Shown here piece by piece: positions 35,581 to 44,173 of a stretch of DNA of 64,000 nt. Position numbers and translations under genes: made by a program. Each line of letters starts with the position of its first letter. Position 1 is the stretch's first letter. The notes below the pieces were generated by a model. The model did not search any database and was not told the origin of the DNA. It saw only the letters and a program-made list of their open reading frames with translations. The stretch comes from Ochrobactrum sp. Q0168 (lineage in GTDB: Bacteria > Pseudomonadota > Alphaproteobacteria > Rhizobiales > Rhizobiaceae). The stretch covers positions 292,630-356,629 of the forward strand of contig NZ_JAELXQ010000003.1 in assembly GCF_016427605.1 (NCBI RefSeq), read 5' to 3'.

Positions 35581-36798
35581 TCAGTCAGGCCAAGCCAACG
35601 CCGACGAACTGCTCTTTCCCGGCCGCATAAGCGCATAATCGGGCCGTGTGTCCGCCAACGTCTTCTTCAGTGCTTCTGCGACGATTTCGGCTTCGCCTTC
35701 ATGCAGGTTGCAGGGGTCGAGATAGAAATGGTCGCGCTCGACTTCGTGATTGCGCACGATGATCGGCGGTTCGGCGAGCGACAGCGCTTTTGCGAAGCCC
35801 GCCGCCGAGAAGCCGGATTCGGGCGTGACGCGAATTTCCAGTCGGTCGAGCGGATTGTCGGTCGGGTCGGGCACAATGTCGGCTTTGATGCCCTTCTGGT
35901 CCTCGAGTGTGGCGCGCCAGAGCTTCAGCGCCGCTGTTTCCCGTTCGCGGATGCCCGCGTGATCGCGGCTTTCCCAGGCTTCCAGCGCTGCGATCACTCC
36001 GGCAATGCTTTCCTTGCCGACCTTCATGCCGCGGCCTATGCCGCGATTTTGCAAGAAGGCCGCGCGCACCAGATCCTTCCGGCCCGCCACGACGCCGGTG
36101 GTCGGTCCGCCCAGAAACTTGTGGCCGCTATAGATGACAATATCGGCTCCCGCCTTGAGGAACCGTTGAAGGTCGTATTCGGAGGCCGCATCCACGATCA
36201 CGGGCACGCCTTTGAGGTGGCAAATTTCGGCGAATTGCTCCAGCGACAGCATGCCGTATTGGACGGTATGGTGGGAGACGACATAGAGGGCCGCCGCCGT
36301 CTTGTCGGTAATTGCGTTCGCGACATGGTAATCATGTGTGACACTGACGGTCCCAGCTTGTATGACTTTGCCTCCCGCAAGCCGGATCGATTGGTCGATA
36401 TTGCCGCCGAAATTCACAAGATGACCGAGCTGGACGATGATCTCATCCTTAGCGCCGGGAGCGACGTCAGGCAGACGTTCGATGGCGAGGAGATCGGTTC
36501 CGGTGATCGCGCCAGCCAGCGCCAGCGATATGCCGCTGGCGCAGGACGCGGTGACGAAGCCTGCTTCGCCACCGGTCAGTCGCGCGACGACGTTGCTCGC
36601 GGTGCGGTGAAGGTCGTCCATCTCAACGAATTGTGGCGCGATCTCGGCCATGGCGCGGATGGCTTCAGGAACGATGATGGACGCGCCAAGCGCTGTCATC
36701 GTGCCGGAGACATTGATGATTGGGCGCAGGCCGAAGCGTTCGCGGATCGTCTGGTTGGGACGTGGAGGATTAGTCTTATCCATTGCCGTGTCTTTCAT
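35581..36798 (-). CDS. SelA-like PLP-dependent lyase (D-glucosaminate-6-phosphate ammonia-lyase/DgaE group)
   Basis: A 405-aa fold-type I PLP enzyme. The N-terminal [12 protein letters not shown] is characteristic of the SelA/DgaE group, and the PLP Lys is in [10 protein letters not shown]. It has no selenocysteine-related neighbours. Either the ATG at 36798 or the one at 36783 may be used; both overlap the RidA gene. With RidA and an amino-acid importer it probably eliminates ammonia from a beta-substituted amino acid, giving an enamine that RidA would hydrolyse. The reaction is inferred. Confidence 0.83.
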   Translation of the reverse strand: MKDTAMDKTNPPRPNQTIRERFGLRPIINVSGTMTALGASIIVPEAIRAMAEIAPQFVEMDDLHRTASNVVARLTGGEAGFVTASCASGISLALAGAITGTDLLAIERLPDVAPGAKDEIIVQLGHLVNFGGNIDQSIRLAGGKVIQAGTVSVTHDYHVANAITDKTAAALYVVSHHTVQYGMLSLEQFAEICHLKGVPVIVDAASEYDLQRFLKAGADIVIYSGHKFLGGPTTGVVAGRKDLVRAAFLQNRGIGRGMKVGKESIAGVIAALEAWESRDHAGIRERETAALKLWRATLEDQKGIKADIVPDPTDNPLDRLEIRVTPESGFSAAGFAKALSLAEPPIIVRNHEVERDHFYLDPCNLHEGEAEIVAEALKKTLADTRPDYALMRPGKSSSSALAWPD

Positions 36799-37267
36799 CG
36801 TGTTCTTTAGGAAAGATTTCGACGATCGCTTCTATTTCGACCGTGATGTTGTTGGGCAGCGAGGCGACGCCGATGGACGAACGGGCGTGCACACCGTCGT
36901 CGCCGAAGACCTCGACCAGAAAATCCGAACAGCCGTTGATGACGCGCGGATGTTCTTCGAAATCGTCGACCGCGTTGACGAAGCCGAACAGTTTCACGAC
37001 CCGCTTCACGCGTCGCAAGTCGCCCAGATGCGCCGTCAGCACCGCGAGTAGGTTCAGGCCGACAAGACGGGCGTGTTGGTTCGCCGTTTCGGTGCTCACG
37101 TCGCGGCCAACCTTGCCTTTGTGCAGGACTCCTTCATGGTCCATCGGTCCCTGACCGGAAATATAGAGCATGTTACCGACCTCCAGCACGTTGCGAAACG
37201 TGCCAATCGGTTTGGGAGCAGAGGGAAGCTCGCGTTCTAGCGCGGCGTTGGGGCGATAACGGGGCAT
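36776..37267 (-). CDS. RidA-family enamine/imine deaminase
   Basis: A 163-aa protein, longer than classic 130-aa RidA. L-Y-I-S-G-Q-G-P is near residue 35, and the catalytic Arg region is [11 protein letters not shown], followed by I-T-V-E-I-E-A-I. It lies 13 nt after the ATPase gene, and its 3' end overlaps the start of the PLP lyase, a direct coupling of enamine maker and enamine hydrolase. Confidence 0.88.
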   Translation of the reverse strand: MPRYRPNAALERELPSAPKPIGTFRNVLEVGNMLYISGQGPMDHEGVLHKGKVGRDVSTETANQHARLVGLNLLAVLTAHLGDLRRVKRVVKLFGFVNAVDDFEEHPRVINGCSDFLVEVFGDDGVHARSSIGVASLPNNITVEIEAIVEIFPKEHDERHGNG

Positions 37268-37280
37268 GCGCTCGCGGGTC

Positions 37281-38069
37281 CTAGTTGAAATGAGAGGTTC
37301 TGAAACGCGACAGAAAGGTGTTCAGCCGGTGGTTCTGGCCAGCCTGCGCCATCAGTTGCGCAGGGGCGCCTTCAGCCGCAACCCGGCCTTCGTCCATGAA
37401 GACGATGCGGTCGCTGGCATCGCGGGCGAAGGCGATCTCGTGGGTCACCATCAGCATCGTCATGCCCTCCTGCGCCAGCTGGCGCACCACGTCGAGCACC
37501 TCACCGACCAGTTCCGGATCGAGCGCCGAGGTGATTTCGTCCAGCAGCAGGATTTTCGGCTCCATGGCCACTGCGCGGGCGATGCCCACCCGCTGCTGCT
37601 GGCCGCCCGACAGTTCGGACGGCAGGTTGTCCATGCGGTGACCGAGACCGACGCGCTTGAGCCAGTGTTCGGCGATGGCGCGCGCTTCCGGCTTCGGCTT
37701 CCCGCGCACTTTCGTCAGGCCCAGCATGACATTTTGCGCCGCCGTCAGGTGGGGAAAGAGGTTGAAACCCTGAAACACCATGCCGGTTTCGGCGCGCATC
37801 CGGGCAAGGTCGGTTTCGCCTCGGCGCTTCCGGTTGCCAGTGTCAGAATAGCCTACTTCCCGCCCTTCGATTTGGATCGATCCGGTATCGTAAGTCTCCA
37901 GAAAATTCACGCAGCGCAGCAGCGTGGTCTTGCCGCTGCCTGACGGGCCGATCACTGCAACGACCTCTCCCTTCTTCACCTGCATGTCGATGCCCTTTAG
38001 CACCGATACGGCGCCGAAGGCTTTTTCCAGACGCTCAATTCTGAGAAGCGGCTTGTCAATTGCAGTCAT
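37281..38069 (-). CDS. Polar amino-acid ABC transporter ATPase (GlnQ/HisP-like)
   Basis: A 262-aa ATPase. Walker A G-P-S-G-S-G-K-T (about 40-47), signature L-S-G-G-Q-Q-Q-R, Walker B I-L-L-L-D-E-I-T (Ile in place of the common Pro), then S-A-L-D-P-E-L. It starts 4 nt after the second permease. It serves the importer encoded at 38074-40416. Confidence 0.93.
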   Translation of the reverse strand: MTAIDKPLLRIERLEKAFGAVSVLKGIDMQVKKGEVVAVIGPSGSGKTTLLRCVNFLETYDTGSIQIEGREVGYSDTGNRKRRGETDLARMRAETGMVFQGFNLFPHLTAAQNVMLGLTKVRGKPKPEARAIAEHWLKRVGLGHRMDNLPSELSGGQQQRVGIARAVAMEPKILLLDEITSALDPELVGEVLDVVRQLAQEGMTMLMVTHEIAFARDASDRIVFMDEGRVAAEGAPAQLMAQAGQNHRLNTFLSRFRTSHFN

Positions 38070-38073
38070 GGCT

Positions 38074-38721
38074 TTAGTCCCGGATATAGGCGTAGCGTCG
38101 CTCTACTGAGCGGCTGACCAGCGAGAGTGAATAATTGATTGCGAAATAAATGAACGCGCCGAGCAGGTAGAGCGCCATGGCCTCATAAGTGCGACCGATG
38201 ACTTCGTTGATCGACTGCATGAGATCGACCACGCCGAGGAGCGAAACAAGTGCGCTACCCTTGACCGCATCGGTGACGCCGTTGATCCATGGAGGTAAGA
38301 AGCGGCGGATGGCCTGCGGGAAAATCACGTAACGCAGGCGTGATACGAAGGTCAGGCCGATAGCCTTGGCGGCTTCCATCTGCCCCTTCGGGATCGAGAC
38401 AATGGCGCCACGCACATATTCGATGACCTGCGCGGCCTTGAATAGTGTCAGCGCCACCACACCCGCCCAAAAGGAATTGATCGAAACGCCGAGCGGCGGA
38501 AAACCGTAATAGACCACGAAGATCAAAACGAGGATCGGAATGCCGCGTATGCAGTCGCTGAATAGGCGTATGAGCCATTGTAGAGGGCGTGGGCCATAGA
38601 TTAACCCGACGCCGAGGATGACGCCGGAGACCAGCGAAAAAAGGACGACAAGCGCGGACACGAGCAATGTGATTGCGAGACCTTTGCCGAGGAAGGGAAG
38701 GGCGTAGAGGATGGATGACAT
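38074..38721 (-). CDS. Polar amino-acid ABC transporter permease (HisM/GlnP-like)
   Basis: A 215-aa inner-membrane protein with about five helices. The family motif is G-Q-M-E-A-A-K-A-I-G-L near residue 113, after Y-V-R-G-A-I. It is 3 nt from the partner permease; the two would form a heterodimer. Confidence 0.92.
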   Translation of the reverse strand: MSSILYALPFLGKGLAITLLVSALVVLFSLVSGVILGVGLIYGPRPLQWLIRLFSDCIRGIPILVLIFVVYYGFPPLGVSINSFWAGVVALTLFKAAQVIEYVRGAIVSIPKGQMEAAKAIGLTFVSRLRYVIFPQAIRRFLPPWINGVTDAVKGSALVSLLGVVDLMQSINEVIGRTYEAMALYLLGAFIYFAINYSLSLVSRSVERRYAYIRD

Positions 38722-38724
38722 GGT

Positions 38725-39390
38725 TCAGCGCTCCGCCCTGAAGCGGCGTTCAAGCTGGCGTAGGCCGAGTAGAATGCCATATCCTGTTATGAGATACATC
38801 ACCGTCGTCACGATATAGACCTCGACGATCCGGAACGTATTGAAATTGATCCACTGCGCGCCGTAGGTGAGTTCAGGCACGGCGATCACCGACGCCACGG
38901 ACGTATCCTTAAACAGCGAGATGAAGGTGTTGGACAGAGCGGGAAGCGTAATGCGCGTCATGGTTGGCAGACGCACGTAAAGCAGCCGCTGCCATGGCGT
39001 CAGGCCGATGGCCTTGCCGGCGTCAATCTGGCCGCGTGGAACCGCTTCCAGCCCAGAGCGAAATACCTCAACCAAATAAGCCCCGGCATAAAGCGACAGC
39101 GTGACGACAAAGGAAACGGTCGGGCTATAGGCGATGTTGACGACAGTAGGGATGCCATAAAAGACGATATAGACCAGCAGGATTAGCGGTACGTTGCGCA
39201 AAACCTCAACATAGGCCGAGATCAGCGCGCGCGCGACCTTGCCGGCCGACACATACCAGATGGCGAGCGCCAACCCGATGATCCCGCCGATCAGGATCGA
39301 TAACACCGCAAGCTCAAGGCTGAGTACAAGGCCCTGCCACAGCTTGTCGAAATGTCGCCAGATCAAGTTGAAATTGATGTGATAGTTCAT
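38725..39390 (-). CDS. Polar amino-acid ABC transporter permease (HisQ/GlnP-like)
   Basis: A 221-aa inner-membrane protein. N-V-P-L-I-L-L-V-Y is near residue 67, and the coupling motif G-Q-I-D-A-G-K-A-I-G-L near residue 120, with Y-L-V-E-V-F-R-S-G before it. It is the first permease gene, 150 nt after the binding-protein gene; the gap contains a GC-rich hairpin. Confidence 0.92.
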   Translation of the reverse strand: MNYHINFNLIWRHFDKLWQGLVLSLELAVLSILIGGIIGLALAIWYVSAGKVARALISAYVEVLRNVPLILLVYIVFYGIPTVVNIAYSPTVSFVVTLSLYAGAYLVEVFRSGLEAVPRGQIDAGKAIGLTPWQRLLYVRLPTMTRITLPALSNTFISLFKDTSVASVIAVPELTYGAQWINFNTFRIVEVYIVTTVMYLITGYGILLGLRQLERRFRAER

Positions 39391-39507
39391 GGGCGGGCGC
39401 TTGCCTCCCGGCGCATTGAATCAGGATGGTTTCGGGTGCAAACCGCTTTCCGTTCCAGCTCCTTTCGGGAACGCGGATCGCAATGTGCGGGGGGCGCGCC
39501 CCAAAAT

Positions 39508-39531
39508 GCTCGACCGCGGATACGGTCGGGC
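39508..39531 (-). repeat. Intercistronic GC-rich hairpin after the amino-acid-binding-protein gene
   Basis: GCTCGACCG (39508-39516) pairs with CGGTCGGGC (39523-39531) with one G-T; loop CGGATA. On the coding strand it is followed by ATTTTGG. A 12-bp palindrome, GGGGCGCGCCCC, lies at 39491-39502. It may cause partial termination, lowering permease expression relative to the binding protein. Confidence 0.55.
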
Positions 39532-39540
39532 GCTCCGGAC

Positions 39541-40416
39541 TCAGATGGACGGGAAGCCCGGCTTGCGTTCTGGCGGCTCCATGCCGAAATATTCCTTGAA
39601 GCCAGCATCGTACAAGGCGTTGTCATGGCCGAACATAGCAATAGAGAAAGCGGTGTTTACGAATGTCAGCCAGTCGATGTCGCCCTGGCGCACACCGCCG
39701 CCGTAGAGCATGGCGTTCCATTGCTTGCCAGCGTCGAAATAACGGTCCGGGTTTTTGGCGACCAGCCAGCGCACGTTTGACAGGTCGACGGCGGAGGCAT
39801 CGGCTCGATTGGAGTCCAGCGCTTGGAACACATTGGCCTGCGTGTCGATCTGCATGACCTGCGCCTCCGGCAGCACTGCGTGTACCGTCGTTTCTGCGTC
39901 CACATTTTGCAGGATCGCGATGCGCGCGCCGCTTCCCTTGGCCTTCAGTTGATCGAATGTCTTGGCTGCGGCGTCCGGTTTGGTCAGAAGGGCGACGCCT
40001 TCGACGTAATAGGGACGCGTGAAATTAATGAGCTGGGCGCGTGCGCCGGAGATTGTCATGAACTGGAGCGTGATGTCGACCTTGCCGGTGACGATGTTGG
40101 GAATGCGCTGCTGTGCGTCTTGCTTCACGAATTCGACCTTGGTCGGGTCGTCAAACAGGGCCTTGGCGATGATGCGGCCCATGGTGATGTCCATGCCGAC
40201 CAATTCGCCGGCGTCGTTTTCGAAGTGCCACGGAGCATTGGTACTACCGGTGCCGACGATCAGGTGTCCTCGATCCAGAACGGTGCGCAGCAGGCTGTCG
40301 CTCGCCGACTGCGCTGCCGCTTCCTTCGCATTCAGCGTCACGGCGGCAGCCGCTCCGAGCGCTACTCCACCCAGGCCGAGTTTAAGAAATTCACGCCGCT
40401 CATTACCTGCAGTCAT
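39541..40416 (-). CDS. Amino-acid ABC transporter substrate-binding protein, Tat-like signal
   Basis: A 291-aa SBP_bac_3 protein. The ATG at 40416 follows GGAGG; the ATG at 40428 lies within the leader. R-R-E-F-L-K-L (residues 6-12), then an Ala-rich stretch to A-A-A-Q-S, suggests Tat export. V-G-T-G-S-T-N-A-P-W-H-F and G-M-D-I-T-M are the family's ligand-pocket stretches; here T-N-A-P-W replaces the usual Y-P-P-F. Ligand: a polar, perhaps unusual, amino acid. Confidence 0.88.
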   Translation of the reverse strand: MTAGNERREFLKLGLGGVALGAAAAVTLNAKEAAAQSASDSLLRTVLDRGHLIVGTGSTNAPWHFENDAGELVGMDITMGRIIAKALFDDPTKVEFVKQDAQQRIPNIVTGKVDITLQFMTISGARAQLINFTRPYYVEGVALLTKPDAAAKTFDQLKAKGSGARIAILQNVDAETTVHAVLPEAQVMQIDTQANVFQALDSNRADASAVDLSNVRWLVAKNPDRYFDAGKQWNAMLYGGGVRQGDIDWLTFVNTAFSIAMFGHDNALYDAGFKEYFGMEPPERKPGFPSI

Positions 40417-40465
40417 TGTTGCCTCCACGTAAGTTTGTCTATCTGTTCCCTTGATATCTGCTGTA

Positions 40466-40514
40466 GTCTTATATATTGGACTACAATCTTATATTTAGGA
40501 CGATATTATAAGAC
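40466..40514. promoter_or_regulatory. Operator region between IclR and the amino-acid importer operon
   Basis: Two 15-bp direct repeats, TCTTATATATTGGAC (40467-40481) and TCTTATATTTAGGAC (40487-40501), differ at two bases and are 20 bp apart. GTCTTATA at 40466 and TATAAGAC at 40507-40514 form an outer inverted repeat. The region is AT-rich in a GC-rich surrounding, and is a good IclR binding-site candidate. Confidence 0.55.
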
Positions 40515-40556
40515 ATGCGGTTTGGCAACCGTCATGGCACCAGAAAGGACCAAGGC

Positions 40557-41339
40557 ATGAGTTCCGTGGAGATTGCAGCCAGCACACGCGTGGCACGGGG
40601 AGGGCGCGAACGCGGGATAGACCGCATTCTCAAGCTCTTTTCATATTTACAGGACCATGGCGGACCTGCGCGCCTGGCGGATTTGCCCAGGGCGCTCGAC
40701 GCGCCGAAATCTACGATCTACGATCTGGTGAATATTCTGAGCGAGGCGGGCCTGCTCGAAATCAGGGACGCGCAGGTCTATTTCGGCAAAGTAATGCAAC
40801 TTTATGGCGCGAGCTACCTGCGCGCCAACGATATCGTGGCGCGCGGTCGCGAGATGGTGGATCAACTGGTCAAGGAAACGGGTGAGACGTGCGAACTCTG
40901 CATCCGCCTGCGAGGCAAGCAGGTCATCATCCATGCCCGGCCCGGCTCTCGACCGCTGCGTATCAGCTCGGAAGTCGGGTCGCAGATACCGATCCCGTGG
41001 ACGGCTTCGGGTCGATTGATGCTATCTGACTTATCGGGGGAAGAAATCGAAACAGTGCTGGAGGCCGAAGACCGTCTGCAACCAAATGGACACGCGGTAG
41101 ATATCACCGCCTTCATCGCCGAGTGCCATGCGCATCGCAAACAGCAACTGGCTCGCACCGTCGGTGCCATCAACAATTTCACGCAATGTCTGGCGTCCCC
41201 TTTGGTCAATGCGCGTGGTGCGGTGGAGGCGACGATCTGCTTCGTTCTGCCCATCGATTTGTCGGAGGTCGAGCGCCAGAGGTTGGAAGCCCGACTTATT
41301 GAGGCCGCAAGCGAAATTTCCATCGCGGCCCACGGATGA
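40557..41339 (+). CDS. IclR-family transcriptional regulator
   Basis: A 260-aa regulator starting at the ATG at 40557 (AAGGAC upstream). Winged helix: R-I-L-K-L-F-S-Y-L, then L-P-R-A-L-D-A-P-K-S-T-I-Y-D-L-V. The C-terminal IclR effector domain has I-P-W-T-A-S-G-R-L-M-L and ends with a long amphipathic helix. It is divergent from the importer/PLP-lyase operon and is its probable regulator. Confidence 0.92.
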   Translation: MSSVEIAASTRVARGGRERGIDRILKLFSYLQDHGGPARLADLPRALDAPKSTIYDLVNILSEAGLLEIRDAQVYFGKVMQLYGASYLRANDIVARGREMVDQLVKETGETCELCIRLRGKQVIIHARPGSRPLRISSEVGSQIPIPWTASGRLMLSDLSGEEIETVLEAEDRLQPNGHAVDITAFIAECHAHRKQQLARTVGAINNFTQCLASPLVNARGAVEATICFVLPIDLSEVERQRLEARLIEAASEISIAAHG

Positions 41340-41395
41340 GGTGAGAGGTGGCTCGGGAAATCTGTACAGCTAGGATAATTGGAATTTCTACCTGA

Positions 41396-41563
41396 GCTCG
41401 GCTTAGATACCTCCACGCCTACAAGATCGTGTCGGAGGCTCGCGTCGGAATTGGCTGCTATTTGAGCTTTTATAATAGCCGACGCCCACATTCATCTCTT
41501 GACCGGCAGACACCAGATCAGGTCTACTTCAACGCGCTGACGCCGATGATAGTGGCGGCATAA
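41396..41563 (+). pseudogene. IS3-family transposase (OrfB) C-terminal remnant
   Basis: An open stretch of 55 codons ends in TAA at 41561 and encodes Y-L-H-A-Y-K, then F-Y-N-S-R-R-P-H-S-S-L, D-R-Q-T-P-D-Q-V-Y-F and A-L-T-P-M, the well-known end of IS3-group integrases. A TGA at 41393 cuts it off upstream, and no OrfA or catalytic domain is present. The following 60 nt (to about 41625) resemble the IS right end. It has no start signal and is a relic. It sits exactly between two catabolic modules. Confidence 0.85.
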
Positions 41564-41625
41564 TCGAGGCGGAAATCCACTTAGCAAAACGCCAGAAACT
41601 CTTCGGACAAACAGAGCCATCTCTG

Positions 41626-42006
41626 TTGGTAGCGCCAAAATCAATGTGTCCTCGGTGCCAGTCTGATTAGTCATCTAATTAGCTCCGTAGAGCCTACTAA
41701 AACCCGTGTCGCTTTAAAAAATCAACTGTCAATTGAGCAGTGGTCTGCGGGGATGTGGCTCCGAAAAATGTTCCAATCTTCATCCGTGATTTAGCTGTAT
41801 CAGATCGGCTTGATGTTTATTCATGGCGTGTCCGAGAACTGTAAAAACGATTCATATTACACTGCCTATTGGCTTTAGTCTGGATTGATGACGCTGTAGA
41901 TCATCGGTTAAGCTCAGAGATTAAGACGTTTAAACTGTTGAAAAATAACAAAAAGAGGGTCGATAAAGCGCCCATAAGAATGAAAAAATTTTGATGAAAC
42001 GTTTTA
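41626..42006. other. Intergenic stretch without a recognisable gene
   Basis: AT-rich, with many stops in all frames. It may hold further decayed insertion-sequence DNA and the upstream control region of the liv-like operon. I see no clear palindrome or gene. Confidence 0.5.
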
Positions 42007-42035
42007 TTGACAGGTGCTTCCCTCGCAGTTATGGT
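42007..42035 (+). promoter_or_regulatory. Sigma70-type promoter of the liv-like operon
   Basis: TTGACA (42007-42012), 17 bp, TATGGT (42030-42035). The transcript would have an 80-nt leader with a 6-bp hairpin, CTTCGC/GCGAAG (42064-42069, 42081-42086), before the GGAGGAG ribosome site. Confidence 0.65.
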
Positions 42036-42119
42036 CACAAGGTAGCTGGCAGTCAGGAGGAGACTTCGCGTTGGTAACAGGCGAAGCGACGATGCGGCTA
42101 CACAATGGGAGGAGAAAAC

Positions 42120-43295
42120 ATGTCATTGCGTCTTGGTCGCCTTTTGGGCGGCGTTCTACTTGCGTCTGCAGCGTATACGAGCGTGGCGTCTGCTGCCTGT
42201 GAACTGAAGATCGGTACCCCGGCCGTTTTGTCGGGTCCGGCAGCCCAATGGGGCATTGCCTTGCGCGACGCCGTCAATTTTGTCGCCAAGGAAACAACCG
42301 ACGAAAAGCGTCTGGTTATTGATGGAGCTCCCTGTTCGGTTTCCACTGTTGTGATTGACTCCAAATATACAGCTGAAGGCGCAGCGTCGGCGATGAATCA
42401 GCTTGCTGCTCAGGGGATCAAGGTCATTGTGGGGAGTGTCGGCTCGCCGGAAGTGACCGGTATGAAGCCTGTTGCAGCACGCAATCGCATGGTTGCTATG
42501 GTTGATAGTTTCGCCAAGAACGCAATTGGTCCTCAATGGCCGAGCATATTCCACATCGGTCCCGGACCGTCTGGTTGGGCCGGTCCCATCATTGATGCCG
42601 GTCGCGAGCGTTTCAAGTTCGACAGCGTAGCGATTGTGGCTCCGAATGATCAGGGTGGTACCGATGTTGCTGGCGTGAATGCGCAGATATTCAAGGAGAA
42701 GGGCGTTAATGTCTCCGAAGAATACTACCAGCGCGGAACCAGCAATTTTGCGCCGATCGTCACGCGTATAATGAGCGCAAATCCTGGGGCTCTGGATCTC
42801 GCTTCATCGCCAGCGGGCGATGCTGGCATCATCGTAAAACAATTGCGTCAGGCTGGCTTCGAGGGACCTATTTTCCGCCTGGGTGGTCCTGGTTTTGATG
42901 AAATTGCCCGCGTAGCCGGTGGCGTTGACGTGCTGAAGGATTTCCTCTGGTACGAGCCGATCTATATGGACGAGAACACGCAAGCTTTGGAAGACAAGTA
43001 CAAGAAGCTGATGGGTTCACCACGCCCGGAAAATAGCGACTTCTTCCGATGGGTCTTTGCTGCCCGCATGATGATTAAAGCTGCGCAAGCTGCCGGTTCT
43101 GTCGATGATTCCGAGAAGATCGCTGCCGAAATGCGCAAGCTTTCCGTGGAAGACGAGAACATTGGCAAGGGTCATTGGATCGGCCAGTCCTTCTTCGGTA
43201 TCAATCAGGAAATGTCTTATCCGTTCGCTATCGGCATCGTTCAGGATGGCAAGAAGCAACCTCTGCTGCGCGCGGAAGCAGTCAGCGAAAAGTAA
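42120..43295 (+). CDS. Branched-chain-type ABC transporter substrate-binding protein (LivK-like)
   Basis: A 391-aa periplasmic protein (Peripla_BP_6 type). GGAGGAG is 5 nt before the ATG at 42120. A Sec signal of about 26 residues ends A-S-A-A-C. I-G-T-P-A-V-L-S-G-P-A-A-Q-W-G is the ligand-pocket start and V-I-V-G-S-V-G-S-P-E-V comes later. These proteins carry ligands far beyond leucine, including aromatic and dicarboxylic acids. The downstream CoA-linked genes suggest a carboxylic acid. Confidence 0.88.
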   Translation: MSLRLGRLLGGVLLASAAYTSVASAACELKIGTPAVLSGPAAQWGIALRDAVNFVAKETTDEKRLVIDGAPCSVSTVVIDSKYTAEGAASAMNQLAAQGIKVIVGSVGSPEVTGMKPVAARNRMVAMVDSFAKNAIGPQWPSIFHIGPGPSGWAGPIIDAGRERFKFDSVAIVAPNDQGGTDVAGVNAQIFKEKGVNVSEEYYQRGTSNFAPIVTRIMSANPGALDLASSPAGDAGIIVKQLRQAGFEGPIFRLGGPGFDEIARVAGGVDVLKDFLWYEPIYMDENTQALEDKYKKLMGSPRPENSDFFRWVFAARMMIKAAQAAGSVDDSEKIAAEMRKLSVEDENIGKGHWIGQSFFGINQEMSYPFAIGIVQDGKKQPLLRAEAVSEK

Positions 43296-43306
43296 GGCAC
43301 CGTATC

Positions 43307-44173
43307 ATGGAAAGCTTCATCACGACGGGGCTGATTGGTATCAGTCTCGGCTCACAATATACTTTGCTTGCGCTTGGGTTCACACTGATTTTCGGGATCC
43401 TCGGCGTGGTGAATTTCGCTCACGGCGGCTTCTATGTAATGGGCGGCTACGTCGCCTATTACTGCACTACAATGCTCGGATTGCCTTATCCTGTGGCGGT
43501 GTTGATAGCCCTTGTGGCGACGGCAGCGCTCGGTTGGTTGTTCGAAGTAATCATTCTTGAAAGAGTAATTGAAGATCATCAGGCGACATTGATGGTCACG
43601 ATGGGCTTCTATCTCGTCCTGGCCACTGCGATCCTAGTAATTTTCGGGGCTGAATCGCCGCAATTCTCTTTCCCTGTAACCGGGGTCTGGCGTTTTGGTG
43701 GCATCTATTTCCCCTATGCCAATATGATCGTGCTCGCCGCATGTCTCGTGGCTATCGCATTGGTCTATTGGCTGATCTATCGCACCAATGTCGGGCGTGG
43801 TATGCGAGCAATGGCCGAAGACCGGGCGGTAGCCAGCGCGCTCGGCATGCGGACCAAGGCGCTCTTTCCTTTTGCATTTGCTCTCGCCACCGGGCTTGCT
43901 GGGGTGACGGGTGCGCTGGTCACGCCAATCCTGTCACTCGCACCGCATGTTGGAGATGCGACGCTCGCTTATTCGTTCATTACCGTCATTCTGGGTGGCC
44001 TTGGGAGTGTCACCGGCGCCACCGTCGCTGCCTTCATTGTCGGTATGGTTGAAGCTTATGCTGCCGTCTATCTCGGCGGATCTAAAGGTGCGCTCACGCT
44101 TTTTGCAATCGTCATGGTGACGCTTGTGGTTCGCCCACAGGGACTTTTCGGCAAGGAGGTCCGCCGTTCATGA
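43307..44173 (+). CDS. Branched-chain-type ABC transporter permease (LivH-like)
   Basis: A 288-aa inner-membrane protein. The ATG at 43307 follows TAAGG, 11 nt after the binding-protein stop. G-L-I-G-I-S-L-G-S-Q-Y is near the N-terminus, V-N-F-A-H-G near residue 40, and G-L-G-S-V-T-G-A near residue 230, all LivH features. It overlaps the LivM-like gene by 4 nt. Confidence 0.92.
   Translation: MESFITTGLIGISLGSQYTLLALGFTLIFGILGVVNFAHGGFYVMGGYVAYYCTTMLGLPYPVAVLIALVATAALGWLFEVIILERVIEDHQATLMVTMGFYLVLATAILVIFGAESPQFSFPVTGVWRFGGIYFPYANMIVLAACLVAIALVYWLIYRTNVGRGMRAMAEDRAVASALGMRTKALFPFAFALATGLAGVTGALVTPILSLAPHVGDATLAYSFITVILGGLGSVTGATVAAFIVGMVEAYAAVYLGGSKGALTLFAIVMVTLVVRPQGLFGKEVRRS

Noticed and set aside
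35701..36810. Rightward open frame of 369 codons opposite the PLP-lyase gene
   Set aside because: Antisense shadow of a well-supported gene; the translation shows no family pattern.
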